From positions 1-64,000 of the forward strand of contig JAAVTG010000615.1 in NCBI GenBank assembly GCA_011947345.1: a stretch of 64,000 nt of DNA. Reading direction: 5' to 3'. The number at the start of each line of letters is the position of its first letter. Positions within the stretch are counted from its first letter, which is position 1. The notes below the pieces were generated by a model that was not told where the DNA came from, did no database searches, and saw only the letters and a program-made list of their open reading frames with translations. This stretch comes from Phytophthora quininea. Taxonomy: Eukaryota > Oomycota > Peronosporomycetes > Peronosporales > Peronosporaceae. Below, piece by piece: positions 10,678 through 24,008 of the stretch. The position numbers and the translations under genes are program-made.

Positions 10678-13009
10678 TCACCATTTTGCGGCATCGGGTA
10701 GCCCAGTGGGTGATCGAGTGGACATGCCTGCAGTCATTTGCGCAGCCGGACTCGCTTTCGTGTACTGGTAGACACTCTCTGCTTGTTCTCGGAGATCGGC
10801 CATCCGCTGCCACAACCTTCGGTTGTGCTGCGACTGCCGAAGCACCGCCTGCATATCCCTCGTATCCAGCATTTCATCGACGTCCTCGAGGTCGTCCAGA
10901 GGCGCAATCAGGTCGCCAAAGCTGTCGAAAGTATCTCTCGACTCCATGTCGTCCAGCTCGGACTCGGGCTCGAACTGTTGCGATATACTCTCCATGCGGG
11001 AGGCTTCCAGACTACTGCTGCTCGAGACCGTCGCTTTGCCCATGCTTTCATCTCTGAACAGCGGATCGTCCGAGCTAAAGCGAAGACCGCTGCCGCCTCT
11101 ATCGGACGTGTCAAGCTTCTCGTCCAGATAGACAGGAGAGTGCCCGCTGCGAGAGTGGCTTCTGCGGGCTGTAGGCATCTCCGTAACTTCCTGCTTCGCT
11201 GCTGTCCTTCCTTCTGACCATCTCGCTGTACACTGGGTCCGAGTGGCCTCGCCTCAAATTTGCAGGGGCGTCCTGGTACACAGGCTCATGACGACCGCTT
11301 CCAGACCGGTCCCTGGCGCTCGAGAGCTTGTGGAGACGATGAGCGCCTCGCGAATTCGCTACGGGGCCTGCATTTCTTGGAACTCGAGGCGTCGTCTTGA
11401 ACTGGTCTCCGGGATAGAAACATCGCCTTCCACATACTGCGGTTGATGGCCAATGTCTCGTTCGAGGTCTGAAGACCGGGCAGCATGATGGCGTTGGTGC
11501 ATCGGCGGGTGCGTCATGCGATCACGGTGGCCTGGCAGGTCTTCCATCCTGATGGTAGCAATCGAGGTTGCAAGCGCATTCGGATCGCTGCTACCACGAT
11601 GCAAGCCTGGCGGAATTGCCGACCCGCTCGCCAAGCGACCAAATCTCCCGGACATCACTTCTTCTCGAGCGATGGTAGACGCGTTTGCCTGATTATTTGC
11701 CGCGATGCAGCCCGTGCAGAGCTCGACAACACGCGTTGTGACGAACTTGCACGTGTGTCGGCGGTTGCCGGACGCCTCGATGTTTTTCAGAGTGCGTTCC
11801 ACGCAGCACTTGGAGCACATAGCGGCGGAGCAGAGCTGGCACTCGCCTCCCTGTCGGTGGAACCGCCCGAATGACTTGCTGCAAATACTGCACTGGGTCG
11901 CGTCGCTGATGTTCCTGCGCACGGGTCGCTTGTCGTTGTTGTACTCGAGTCGCCACGCGATCTTCTTGTTCTGCGAGCACTGCACTGTCTTGCCAATATA
12001 CAGCAGCGAGTTTGTGCAGCTCTGCAATGCCACGGACTCGGAAAGCTTGCCGTTCGGCGTCACTTTGGCCTTGAGATACACATCCACCAACTTGTCGTTG
12101 AGCTCCACGAACAAGTGCACGCTTTCACACTGGGAGCGCACCAAATCGTGCGACTCGAGCAGCTCCGGGCAGCTGGGCAGATCCACCGAATGCATCACTT
12201 GATAGCCCACTCGAACGCCGTCTCCACGAGTGATGACACCTGTCGCTTCGAGGTAGACGATGTCGCGGGGCGAGACGAACCGGTGCTTCGATCCCCCGTC
12301 GCCTTGACGAGCCATTTGATGCCTAAGAACCGGAACGGACTTCGCTGCGACGGACCTTCAATAGCGCACAGCACGTCTCCGTCTAGGACGTCTTCGTGGG
12401 AGTACGCTGCCTTGAGCGCCATGCTGGCGCAGTCCGGCGCTGCAACGCCATACATGACATCGTCCAGTGTGCCGATGACGGAGCCGACGCCCAGCAGCGC
12501 CGGCAACTGGTCCGAGTTTACCGCTGCGCTGTTGGATCTGCTTTTGACTCTCTTCTTTGCTCCCGTGCCTCGGTCGCCGTGGGCCCCATCCAGTGAGCAG
12601 TTCCAGCTCCGTGGTTTGATGCACGGCCGGTTCCCGTCGAGGCATCGAGACGGAGCCTGATCCTCCCGATCCACCGGAGCTCGTGCTCGACCGGGAACTC
12701 CGTCGGCGCGACGACCCGTTGGCGGGGCCATGGCTGCTGCCCGCGCGAAGCTTTCTTCATCCTCGACGCTCAGCCGCTGGCTGGCGACGTAGGACCGCGA
12801 TTCGCGGTAGACTGTGAGATTCTCGTGGGTCTTGACGGTCTTCCAGCGCCGGCGGTCCACCTGTCGACGGCGCGCGAGCGCGTGCTCTTCGTACTCGCTC
12901 AGGGCTCTGCCCAGCAGCTCGGTGGCCTGCGAGTGGAGCGGCGGCAGTCCCGCTCGCTCAGCTCGAGCCTCGGGAACGGCTTCTGCGTGGTCGGGAAGGG
13001 CGCCGCCAT
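10678..13009 (-). CDS. START-FYVE domain protein (oomycete-expanded family)
   Basis: The start ATG at 13009 gives the family-type N-terminus (MAAPFP..). A START-like lipid-binding region follows (WKTVKTHENLTVYRE, LLGVGSVIGTLDDVMYGV, PFRFLGIKWLVK). Next is a FYVE-type zinc finger with paired cysteines (CSIC, CQLC, CSKCC, CTGC) near 11,900-11,700, and a long Ser/Arg-rich tail. FYVE fingers usually bind PI3P on endosomes and START domains bind lipids; here the partners are inferred from family only. At least five frameshifts interrupt the gene (near 12,930, 12,730, 12,590, 12,310 and several at 11,370-11,180). The one near 12,310 is repaired by one G in a GG run. The tail frame from 11178 to 10678 is less certain. 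Confidence 0.75.
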
Positions 13010-13115
13010 ACTAGCGACGTGCCTTTGTTTGTCGGGACCAAGATGTGAGGTCGCCGCCGAGGCCTTGAGCGCTGGGGGAGCGGAAGACAGAGAGAGACTG
13101 ACATGCATCATAGAG

Positions 13116-14144
13116 TCACAATGCCACTTTGGCGCCGCAGCAGGGTCGACCTGGTGTAGAAGAGCACCAGATGGGCCGGCACTTGTACGGTGGCTTTGAA
13201 TGCACGGGCTCCGCTATCTTCCCGTTGGCGCTATGCGCGGACACCAGCCCCGAACTGATCGTTGAACCGAACCTGGTCAAAGTCGCTTCTGAAGAGACCG
13301 AATGGACTAACACCCAGTATGGTGGAGACGAATGGCAGCAAGGGAAATCCGGGGCCCTGGTCGGGTCGGATACCCGATACCAGGGGCGCCTCGGTGCCGG
13401 CTGCAGCTAGCGCGAACTCGACGGAGGGCACGGCAGATCCCGCTCCGCTCCTTGCTCAAAACCAGACTTTCTTCTCCGGCGTGAATCCGATAAGCTGGGA
13501 TTTGCCTCAGCAAATTTGGAGCCTCGCTGAACGACGATGCGGTGGAATCGTTAAGCGTCGTCGCCGTCACAAGGATGTTATCGGGTTGGAACTGGTAGCT
13601 GTCGGGTAGAATGCAGAGGAGTGAGCGGCGGCGCCGACCTTTCGCCGCTGGCGTTCGCGGGGTCACCTCGAGCGTCGTGGGATCTCGCCCGGATGTGTCG
13701 TGCACTCGTTGTCAGCAGCATTGAGCCAAGCGTATCGCCAGGCTTCAGCCCGGCTGAGTGAAGCCCTCATTTCGACGTGGAGCGCCGGCAAATTCGACCG
13801 TGACGCCCGAGGTGTCGGTGGATTCACCGAGTCGGTGACGGCCGCCAGGAATTGAGGCTCAAGGTTGCCGTGTACTGTATCACTTGGTTGCCTCGCGTGC
13901 GAGCTGCCTCAAGACTCTTGAGACCACGTTGAAGCTGCCGACAGGGTTCTGCTCCTGTTTCCCTGTTCATGGAGGATCTCCCCATCGGAGACGCGATCCT
14001 CGAGCTAGTACCTTGGAAAACAAGACAAACCTGGGCGAGCTCCGTTGCGGCGGCTGTTGCGCTTGCTGCGTGCTCGTCCGCCTCGCAGAATGACGTCACT
14101 GCGTTGTAACAACCGACCTCGAGTGTACACAGCCGGTTGCTCAC
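13116..14144 (-). other. Interrupted unassigned minus-strand ORFs
   Basis: This stretch between the START-FYVE start and the first GNAT gene holds three partly overlapping minus-strand ORFs (13824-14144, 13307-13705, 13231-13431). They could be one frameshifted gene: the 13307-13705 and 13231-13431 frames overlap and read as ordinary, non-repetitive protein. I see no domain I recognise. It may be a decayed gene or a lineage-specific protein. Confidence 0.25.
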
Positions 14145-14494
14145 CAGCGCGGTGCATATTTTACTACATTTACATGTACAGCGGCTGGAGCAAGATCGCC
14201 TTCAACACGCCGATGCTGCAACGAACGAGCGGCGGACCATTACCAACGGCCCCAGAGAGTAGGTCGCAAACCGCAAGATGCGCGGCGCTGCTGGTGCGTC
14301 GACGCTGCATGCACTCAAGCCTAGCGTTTCGGTAACCTACAATGGTGTGTTGCCTGGAAATCTGTCGGCAACGACCCCACCATGCTGAAGTCTCTCGTGT
14401 GGTCTCACTTTGCTGGTCGCCGTGAATACCAGCTGTTCGCTCTTCCAGGTAGCTGCTTGGATGAGCGAGTGCGTTGCGGGCGACGCTTCCGCCA

Positions 14495-14510
14495 GCTCAT
14501 TGTCCGTTTT
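14495..14510 (+). promoter_or_regulatory. Inr-like element before GNAT gene
   Basis: GCTCATTGTCCGTTTT resembles the oomycete Inr/FPR start-site pattern (GCTCATTYYNCAWTTT) with three mismatches, 16 nt before the ATG at 14527. Confidence 0.4.
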
Positions 14511-14526
14511 GCCGACGCCCTCCGAT

Positions 14527-14982
14527 ATGACGCTGCTGGTGACGGCCGTCACGACGCCCGAGCAGTTCCAACAGGCCAAACAGATCCGACTGCGGGTCTT
14601 CCACGAGGAGCAGGGCTTCGACCCGGTGCTAGAGTTTGACCACCACGACGACGAGCCCACCACCATCCACTTCCTGGGCCGAGATGTCGAGCAGGATAAG
14701 TTCGTCGCTGTGGCACGAGTGCTGATGGACGAGCCCGGCCGCAAGGCCAAGATCGGGCGAGTGGCGGTGCTGCCAGAGTGTCGCGGCAAGAACTACGGGG
14801 CGGCGCTGATGGCGGGCGTGGAGAGCCACATCCAAGACCGCGTGGAAGCGTTCAGGCTGTCTGCGCAGCTGGACAAGAAGGGCTTCTACGAGAAGTGCGG
14901 CTACCAGCGGACCAAGGAGGAGATCCACCTCGACGAAGGCGTCGAGCACTGTTGGATGGAAAAGCAAATGTCATACATGTAG
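14527..14982 (+). CDS. GNAT family N-acetyltransferase, copy 1
   Basis: A 151-aa intact ORF. I chose the ATG at 14527 because all four paralogues in the window begin with MTL at the same point. The N-terminal strand-helix carries RLRVFHEEQGF. PTTIHFLG and FVAVAR lead into acetyl-CoA-binding motif A (RVAVLPECRGKNYGAALM), then the family C-terminus (KKGFYEKCGY, HCWMEKQ). GNAT enzymes move an acetyl group from acetyl-CoA to an amine. The substrate is unknown; the overall form resembles small bacterial-type (YjcF-like) members. Three paralogues lie at 29.6, 30.2 and 32.4 kb. Confidence 0.88.
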   Translation: MTLLVTAVTTPEQFQQAKQIRLRVFHEEQGFDPVLEFDHHDDEPTTIHFLGRDVEQDKFVAVARVLMDEPGRKAKIGRVAVLPECRGKNYGAALMAGVESHIQDRVEAFRLSAQLDKKGFYEKCGYQRTKEEIHLDEGVEHCWMEKQMSYM

Positions 14983-16750
14983 GACTCCAATAAAGCTGTC
15001 GTCGTCTGGACAAAATATAATGCCAACCACCCAGCACCTCCTGTATCTACGTTTAACTCGGGCACTTCGGCTCGACGGCAGACAGCAGCGGCTATACTGT
15101 GGCGAAGCGAGAGTTGATGATCACGATCAACTGGTCTTGATCTTAAACACCACGTTCTCCAGGTCTTCGGCGCCCGCCTTCCCTGCGAATCCGTTTTTCG
15201 CCCCGCGTCAACTCTGTCAAGTCTTACAAGGCAGCAGCGTGGATTCAGCGAGCGCGGCGTAAGTGAAGGAGCGATACATGTGCTTGTTATCGACGATTAA
15301 GTGCCTGGGCACGAGATATACTTCGTTTTGATCCTCTCACGTTTCTTTCGTCGACGTGTGTTTTGCTCCAGCTGGGGCTCGGATACTCCTTTGCCGACTG
15401 CTCGGACGGGTGTCGCTTCTTGAACTCTGCAACGAGAGAGTTCCACTTCACGTATGAGCCGACAGGCGACTGTCTTGAGCACTACCGACAGGTGCAGGTC
15501 CTCAGTCAGAGCCTCCTTCTACCAGAACGATTTCTCGGTAGCATGTATGTGTCTCGAAGCCTTTATGAGGATAGTTCCAGGCAAGCCGACGTTAAACTCG
15601 CCCAGCTTCCTGAACGAGTCGAGCTTGCGGAGCTTGTGAGCTGCCGGACGGTGGCGCCAGCGTCTTCTCTTTGCTGTCTTGCTATGAGCTAACAACTGAA
15701 CTGGAGACAAACCACAAGGGGGGCAGCACGCGAGACTTCCACACACGAGCAAAACAAAAATATGGCCTGTCGGCGCGGTCTTTCTCCACAGCCCCACATC
15801 CACCGGAATTGATTTCTCGCCTGCGTAACTTGCTAACACCATTTTGGTCTCGACAACGCCTTCCACCAGCATCTGACGAGGTGAGATAACCAAACAGCTT
15901 CTCTTTACTGAGCAGGAAAGTGGCGTGATTTACGCATTTGGATTGCCCACTCCATATCAATTCTCAGCTCGCTTGACGGCAGAATATGCCATCGCTGACG
16001 CTCCACTGCAATTCAAGTACACAGTCCTCCCTCTGATCCTCCTTGGTAGGCCCTGATTGTCGCCCCGCCACCGCTGCAACATGCCGTCCAAGTCGTACAT
16101 CGCCACCGGCGTCTCCTGTACCGCTAGCATGTTCGCCTCCGACGCGTTGCCCACTGCGCTCCAGCGTCTGCGCTTGTTTACCGGGTAGTCATCCGTTATT
16201 CCGGGTAGTCACTAAAAGATTTCGCGCCCAGCGAAAACCTAAATCCTTATCTTGAATAAAGTATGCCTGAAAAAGGTTCTCCGCGAGCGAGAAAACCGTT
16301 TCTTCCCATAACTTCCGGGTAGTCTTTAACTTGAAACACAGTTTTTAGGCCCCATATTTCTAATCCATTTCTACTTTTTACACAAACCAGCTCTCGAACA
16401 TGCGCCATACAGTCGAGAGAAAACGCGCTCGGCTCGCGAAAATCTGAAGATGTCGATGTCCTGGTCGACAACAACGGTCATTGTCCGAATGCGCTGCTTA
16501 CAGAGGACGCCGAGAAAAATACTTCGCGTAATACTTGCTGAATGTCGCACGACGCCCGGCAGCAATCCATGGGTTGACTTGGTTAACGCATTTTGCGACG
16601 TGGTACCCTTGCTGGATAGTAATGGTGACCCACCACATCGTTCGTACCTCATACTGTGGAAGAGCCGCCTTCCGGCGACTCTGGTGCGCTTTTGGTCTAG
16701 CGCCGGGGGCCCTCGGCATCGAGGAGAACGGTGCCGGCGGTAGAGCGGTG
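14983..16750. other. Gene-poor stretch with weak ORFs
   Basis: No confident gene. Two minus-strand ORFs look weakly coding: 15519-15893 (contains KLGEFNVGLPGTILIKASRH) with a possible continuation at 15482-15297, and 15957-16154 (contains MYDLDGMLQRWRGDNQG). Neither matches a family I know. Between 16180 and 16330 the string CCGGGTAGTC occurs three times, which looks like decayed repeat sequence. Confidence 0.3.
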
Positions 16751-16755
16751 GCAAG

Positions 16756-17119
16756 ATGCTCGCCGTGGCGTCGTTCATCACCCGCAAGCACCCGGACACC
16801 TTCATCCGCTTCGAGAACGCTGTGGGTTTCCAGCGCCTCGTGGAGGTGCTCAGGCGCCGCGGAGCCTGAACCACGTCTAGCCTTTGACGTGGAGCAGCTC
16901 CGCGGTGTCCCCGGAAACTACTTCGTAGAGTTCGGCCACCGAGCCGAACTCTTCGAATCCCTCATGTTGGGACCGCGAGGCTTCAGCCGAAGCCTCCACG
17001 ACCACCTCATCATTGGGAAGTACGGGGCGGCGGAGGATCTGTACGACAGGGGGTACAACATATTCTTCCCCGGTCGTACAAACATTCGCTTTACTCGCCT
17101 GATCACCGAGCCGGGTTAG
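16756..17119 (+). other. Unassigned plus-strand ORF, one frameshift
   Basis: From the ATG at 16756 a 37-residue frame (IRFENAVGFQRLVEVLRRR) runs to 16869. The adjacent frame then continues to 17119 with ordinary globular-looking sequence (LAFDVEQLRGVPGNYFVEF, YDRGYNIFFPGRTNIRF). One missing base would join them into about 120 aa. I do not recognise a family. A short minus-strand ORF (17163-17345, 60 aa) follows. A string near 17,150 similar to one near 13,760 suggests shared repeat material. Confidence 0.3.
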
Positions 17120-17345
17120 ACGTCGCAGTCGATTCGTCGTACGACCCGGCTCGGTGAAGCGCTCATTTCGGAACCAGTCCTTCAACGAGTTCTAGTTCCC
17201 GTATTGGCGCGGGCATCTGTACGGCGAGCTGATTCTCTTTGACGTCGGTCGCGTCGATGAAATCCAGCAAGCTTTCCTGGACTTGCTGGTCGGCGTCGTT
17301 GAGCGTGCCCGATGATTCAGCTATTCCGTAAACCGTCGGTAGCAT

Positions 17346-20300
17346 TGACCAGACGACGACAGCCGATTCCTATAGGACATCGTTCACTTGTCGATATAGT
17401 CAGCTACGTGACACATGGCTACTAAGGCGGTGAAGCCGCACCGACTACACTCCTGCAGTAATAATCACGATCGACCCGGAAAAATGATATCTTGCTGACT
17501 GCTGGACGGCCGTCTTGCGTAAGTAGCAATCGTTGTAGAAAGGATGGGTGGGTGTAAAACAGAAGAACATGTGAGATGACTTCTGTCCAGGCGTTCAGGT
17601 TCTCCCATGTGACAAGCGTAATTTTTTTATCGACTGTCTTATCCGGCACTAACGCTACTGTCCCATGATAGTAGTTCGATATAGCCACTCATATCGTGCT
17701 TCATCACGAGAATGTACTTAAAATCTTCAGTGTTTTCCGGCGTATACAAAGTTCAGCAACTCATTTCGTTCGTGTCATCACAAGTAACGTTTTATCGTGG
17801 ACGTGCATTGCACTTCCAAATGAGAGAAACAGCCGATAAAAACGCTGTTTTAAATCCAACTGCAGATAGCATCAGTTTTGATCACAAATCGCCTTAGAAA
17901 GCTCGGTAAGAGATCGAATTCAGGAGAACCGTCGCATTTGAACTGCTGGTTGGGATCCGTCATGACTCGATATATCATTAACCGCTGGAATTTTGTGGCA
18001 ACGGCTGTATCTTATGTATAATGAGTCTGATACAAACACATATATAGAGGTGGTTGTAGGGAGTTGTAGGGTCACATGGCTCCCATCCACCCGAACTGCA
18101 GTGGTCGGAGTTTCTTCTTTATCCCCCCTCCCGCAAGCTTCAATCTCCGAATATATGTAGTAATAATACTTTAGACTCGTGGAAAGTCCAGGTTTCACAG
18201 TTCAATTGCTTTCGGTCACCAAGTAAACTATTGTGTTGGGGCTCGCTACGTTGTTATGATGGAGGCTAATCTATAGGGTACCAACAGCATGGGGCGATAC
18301 GCGGTGCCTGAGTTGGAAACAGTGCATCAGACTGCTTTTTAATGGATTAATATTTTTCTTTGTTCTTTACTTTGATAGCTATATCCTGTGCTCTGCATCT
18401 AGAACTGAGAAGGACGCGGACTCGAAAGCACCTTATGATTAGTAGCTGTAGTAATAATCCCCGTAGTAGGCGTAGACGGGGTCGCGAGTCGAATGCTAGA
18501 GCACCTTCTGTGTAGCACGGCGTATGTAGAATGAGAACGTAGTTCCTGGAATTTGTCATACGTAAGCCTAAGTCAGCGCAAAAATAAGCACGCTTTTTAA
18601 AGTACTTGCCTTTTCTCGCTGCGTTCTTGGAACGGGCATTAGCCAGGGCCTTCTTGAGTCTCATGTATAGACTTGCGTTGCTACGTTTTCGGCAGATCCG
18701 CCGCCTTTGACTTTGCCCGCAGGTTGGGCCGGTTCGCTACCACGACAGTGGATCCAAACTTCTCATACAGCGTTTTCGCAAATACGCAGAAAGTATCTCT
18801 GTGAAGATCAGGATCACGATGGCCGTGGTACCATTGCCTGAAATCGATTGACGAGGTTACCAAGCGCACACGCTTTAGTGATGAGGAGCCATTGAGTGGT
18901 GGCAGAGTTAAGTCTGAGCCCGAGGTCAGCCTGAAGGTGTACGTTGACTGCGATTTTGAAGTGTTGCCTATCCTAAACATTAACTCATCACTCCTCGCTT
19001 ACCCTGCACCGCTTCTGAGGTCGAGCGAATTGCACAACCATGGTCGGACGATTTTGAGCACAAATATTATTCAAGGTATTTCATCGGTGATGCTTCCATT
19101 TCGCTTATCTTGAATAGCTGGCTCCGAAGACGGGCGTACGGTGGCGATTTGGATGTGAATAATCGTAACGTGCGATTGACTCGATGTCGATTGTGAGCTC
19201 TTGCATCGAAGACGTCAGCGAGAGTATGTCGTCTTCGGAGAAAATCTTCCTATAATCGTCAGGAGCGCACGGTGACTAAGTTTGTCGACGACACGTTTAT
19301 GGCTTGGAAAGGGGAAAGTCCGTTGAAGAAGTGCGATATATATAACGAGCCAGATATTGGGGGTTGTATCAAGAGGGGGACAGAGTCTAAGCCAAACGCA
19401 TTCTCGGCGCGCTAAACAACTGTGTGGCATGATGTTAGCGCGATCAAGACGTTTATGTACGACCATGGTAGCAGTGCGCTTACCTAAGATCATGTGCATG
19501 TTTCGGTAGCAATATTCCTGGACGGGAGTCATGCTCACACATTCGCCTTTATCCTTGATGAGGTTCATGGATTTCGGTGAAGTAGCACAACTGAAGATAC
19601 ATCGAATGTTCTTTCCGCCAGGGTTCACCAGCCAAAAGCAGCTTCAGCACCGTGAAGCATAGAACGCTACAAGAGCGTTCATTCTTTCTGCTCATCTTAT
19701 TAGTGCCGCTGTCCGCCTGTCCAACTGAAACATGAGTTTGCTATTGTGGCTGCCGCAGCGGGATTGAACGTTCAGTTTATCCTACCATATCTTCGTATTG
19801 ACACACAAAACATGAATGCGTATCCCACACCTGTCCGTGTATATCTCTAGTTTTGTAATAAATTTACGATACTGTTCTCATTGCCCTGAGTACCCATCAG
19901 TCCGCCAACATCCGTCATCTTTGTGCAGCGTTCATTCTTACAAACAATTGCAGATAATACTATGTCATAACACCATGACTGCACTGCTACTTTGTTAGAG
20001 AGAGTCAAGGCGGGTTGGTCGCCGTATATGAACAGGTGGTGGCGAAAAGGTTGATGGGACGTCGACACAGAGTGATGTGCGACGATGCGTTCTCTCTCTC
20101 CCCCAAAAAAAAAAAAAAAATGCGGTGGCGACTGGAGACGTAGACGAGAATCAGAAATGATGTAGCACCTACGCTGGCGTTGATTGAATATTATTGTGTC
20201 TGTTTTTCAGCCTCCCAAAGAATGCACGCCCGAAAACATTGATTTATAACAGCGTGGGTCCCGAAGATGAAGATGATGGTGGATATGACGATGTTGACAC

Positions 20301-20370
20301 CAGTCAAATATTAATATGTCAACATCAATGTTGACGTCGAAGAGGGAGAATGCAATGGGGGAAGGGGGAG
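17346..20370. other. Three kilobases without a recognisable gene
   Basis: AT-richer than the flanking gene blocks. ATG-started minus-strand ORFs at 18681-18980 (99 aa) and 19215-19628 (137 aa) have no domain I recognise and may be chance or relics. A run of 16 A follows a run of C at 20102-20120. Confidence 0.4.
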
Positions 20371-20954
20371 AAGTGGTGTTACAGATGTGGAGTTCCTGTC
20401 GACGTGAAACATGGAATCCACCATAGTGAGAAATTTTGTGTGCGGAACTATTGGAAAAATCTATAGAGCGCTCATCACCTCGGTTCAGATGCTGAGAAAA
20501 GCGGATGGAGCGAAACGTCTACCTGCTTCGGGTGAGAAATGCAGCTAGTAGACCCAGACAAAGCGCTTGAGCATGGCTGGGAGGGTTCCGTACTATGGTG
20601 AGCTTAACAAACGCAATCTCACACTTCTGATGGATGCGGAAAAGCCACAGAATTACAGCGGAAGGTGAAGCTGCAGCTACTACCATGGAGATGTCCAAGT
20701 TGGTGTAGGTCATGCAGGATCTACAGCAGTGTATTGAACAGCGACCAACTATTCCAGAAACGCTCGGATTCACCTCAACAAAAGCGCGCCAGATTGACTA
20801 GCACCCCAAAACCAAACCAAACTCTGATCTGGCCACCGCCGTCCTCCAACTAGATCATGCTTGGTGGTTTGCCGTATAACATCGTCACTACCGATGCTTT
20901 CAAAGCGTTTGTCAAGATATCGACAGAAAGCATAAAGTTTGGCGTCGGATTTTT

Positions 20955-20984
20955 CCGTACCATCTGAGGTGGTTTTCCATACCA
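20955..20984 (-). repeat. MULE left terminal inverted repeat
   Basis: Read outward (minus strand) it starts TGGTATGGAAAACCACCT. It pairs with 25145-25174, with mismatches at five of 30 positions. Confidence 0.6.
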
Positions 20985-21400
20985 GCAGTATTGCATACCA
21001 ACAATATTATTGTAATTTATTGTTTGTAACTTCTATTTCACATACAAAGTTTTTATGTTATTTTCTGAAGATTATCTAGTTTTTCTGTGTTCCGATATGA
21101 TACTACTTACACTCTACGTATTCATCTCACTTCCTACTTATTGCGATAGATGTCGTGCCCCATTCTGAAAGAATGATTGATCACATTTGCGAGCTTCTCA
21201 ATATCCATAGCGATCGTCTTGTTTTTCTTTCGAAGACAACCTCCCAGTGTCTCTTTCCACTTTTGAAGCAGGGGTGTCTACTCGACCAACGAAATCAAGC
21301 TGAATTTCCTCCCCGTCGTTATCGCTTTCAGTCCACGATTCAAGAACACTCCAGTTGATCACGCTTGCGGGCATCTCTTGCAATCTTTTCACCAGTGCCT

Positions 21401-24008
21401 TTATCGTGAAGTTCCCTCTGTTGATCCCTTCTCTATTAAGAGCTTTCGCTTTTTGTGAGGACGGCCTGATGCTTTGCGAGCTGGAAGACTTCGTAGCATT
21501 CGTTCGAAGTCAAGACCATCAGACAGCTTGAGGCTGGCCAAAACGTGACAGCACAGCCAACCAGAATGGCAAAATCCTTCACAAGTGCAACGAAACTTCG
21601 TGCGAATCATCTTAATCTACAAACAAAAAGCGTAAAGGCGCTATTAGCTATTCGTTTAGATAAAATATCATGTTGATGAACGCACCTCGTCCAGTTTCCA
21701 GCATGGAGAAGCCCAGTCGTGATCGAATCTAGTGTGATTCAATATGTCAACCGCGTGAAGTGACAGGTAGCGAAGTTGGATGTTCTCAACCTGCTCGTTG
21801 TCTTTGAGCCTCCTTCAAGCGACGCAGCAAAGACTCTTGTTCTTGCTGCAGTTACTTGGAGTCCATGGAGGTTGTCGTCACGCACTACGTAGTAGTCTGC
21901 ATTGAAGTAGTACCTTTTGATGCTAGCTATAGCCCTCCTCGATTTCCCTGATGTCGAGGATAGTGGTTATCTCTCTGACACAAATCTCTGGATGCTAGGA
22001 AACCTCTGCCTTCACCGGACCTTCGGCATACGGGAGCACGGGCCCAACACTACCATTGCGACCAGAGTGAATCAGAATTTTGGGAAGCGTAGCCGCCAAG
22101 ACATGAGACGTGGCTGCTCGTAGATGTCCCTTACAGACCACTTTAATGGCATTGTTGAATGCCTCAATTGGATTCTGGTTCGGCATTACCCCTGGCATGT
22201 TACTCGCAGTTGCAAACCACAAGTCCCATGGATCAGTCAGATATAAATTGTCAAACCAACGGGCGTAGTCAAACTCCCCAGATTTTCCCAGTTACATTTA
22301 ACGACGTCAGCAAGGGCGAAAAATTGGTCTTCAGATCGTGCTTCGTGAAGATAATCGAGTTGGGGTTTTATGATGGCCTCGTAGACGTCGCTGGCGCTCA
22401 AACGACCAGAGTTCTCTTCAGATTTTCTGACAAAATGCGGCCAACAGTTGAGCAGAACAATGTCAGGCCACACCTCCCGAAAGGCTCCAGAAATTGCTGC
22501 GCAATGATCCATTGAACCGAATTGCAGGATCAAATCTCGGTCGAAGAAAGCCTGGCATCGAGCTTTGACGACGGAAAACAAGAGCGTATACGTGAACTTA
22601 GTCTCTGCTCGTACAAACATGAATACTCCAGGAAACAAAGTATGTTGGAACCCTACAGGTGTGTAGTGAACCCCACCAATTCCAAATGACACGAGTGTCC
22701 ATTTGATGAACGAAATCTTGTACGTTCCATCAGTCATTCTCAACACGTTGTCACCTTGACCCTCCATTCCTCGTGCGAAGTTGCGGAAAACTTTTCTCGA
22801 TGTCAGAATAATTCCCCATGTGTCTTCGTTATCAGTAGTCCCATCGGTGAAAACATCCAGAACCAACAGGTCGTTTTGGTCTACGAACGTCGTTGCTGCA
22901 AAGCGTTCGGGATCAGTAGTGGAGTTGTAGGTATTGAGATCTTTTAAAAACATCTCTCGGGTTTTGCACATTCTGGAGTTTGCCCACATCATGATATCTG
23001 CAACACTGGAAATATCAAAGTCTCCATCAGATCTCAGGCGCTGTGCTCGTGTCTTCAACTGCTTTACATCGGGTAGCAGCTTCAAAAGATGCTCGTTGGA
23101 ACGGTACCTCAACTCTATTGTCGTCAAACACTGCGCCGGGCTCGTTCCTCCAAGCAACAGATTATTGATTTCCTCATCAAACCGCTTGTGAATCCCAGTC
23201 CGTTGTTTCTCGAGTGGTGCATCGCATCTTCCGTGCTGGTTTCGACGAATACGTGGAACATTTTCGACTTGTCTTCTTTGATACGAGCTGTCGCTGCGCA
23301 ATTTGTGTGCGACGAACAGTACAATCAAGTTGTATCTCGATTGCTGTTTTTACAACGATATCCTACGTCGTATAGACTGTCAAGAGCAACGCGCGCTTCT
23401 CGCTTAGAAGCATACGCCGTTCGGAGAATGGGAGAGATATTGATAGACGACGTCCGTGCGCTGGAGACCTCTGTTTCCTCGCTGTCGTCTCCACCAATCT
23501 CGCCATTCCGCTCGCTCATTCGATCGGTTGTTTTGGTTCTTTCCGAAATCTCAAATTCTATATTCTGGCTGTGCTCGCTGGAGTCTGATGCATCTCCAGC
23601 ATCATCCGGTGTGAACTCACTGCCGCTGCTATCTCCACTGTACGATTCCAGGATGTGTGACCCGCTGAGTTCGCGACTGTGGTAGCCACTTGTAGTAATA
23701 GAGAATTTGCCGTCACAGTCGCGAACTACACGTGTTGTAGCTTTGCGTCCCTCGTGTGTTGTGCAAGCAAGAATGGTGCGAGAGCCGATCGTAGATTGGA
23801 TGTCGAATTGCACGCTCTCTCGAGATTCCAGATATTGGATTGCCTTGGACAGAGATACAAACTTCCGCTGGTGTTGTACAACTGGGGTCAAAATATCTCT
23901 GCTGCCTCTTGAGCGCAAAGAGGCTACAATTTCATCGCCACTGAAATCGTGGCTTTCTGTAGACGAAGCTCCGCTAACAGCACTGCTGCTTCGCTTTCCT
24001 CTTGGCAT
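21401..24008 (-). CDS. MULE transposase with SWIM zinc finger, interrupted
   Basis: Begins at the ATG at 24008 with a Ser-rich, acidic N-terminus. After a frameshift near 23,330 a 363-aa frame (23328-22237) carries the MULE catalytic region: DGTYKISFIKWTLVSFG, FMFVRAETKFTY, QFGSMDHCAAISGAF and VWPDIVLLNCWPHF. 22222-21995 adds MPNQNPIEAFNNAIK. 21610-21401 adds a SWIM finger (CTCEGFC...CCHVLAS). MULE transposases cut and paste DNA between long inverted ends. Several shifts between 22,240 and 21,600 separate the pieces, so the copy is either inactive or affected by assembly indels. Confidence 0.75.

Noticed and set aside
14852..15037. Minus-strand ORF overlapping the end of GNAT copy 1
   Set aside because: It is a shadow of the conserved GNAT C-terminus, with no family similarity.
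20102..20120. Poly-A run as a processed retrocopy tail
   Set aside because: There is no coding sequence directly upstream, and C then A runs look like simple sequence.
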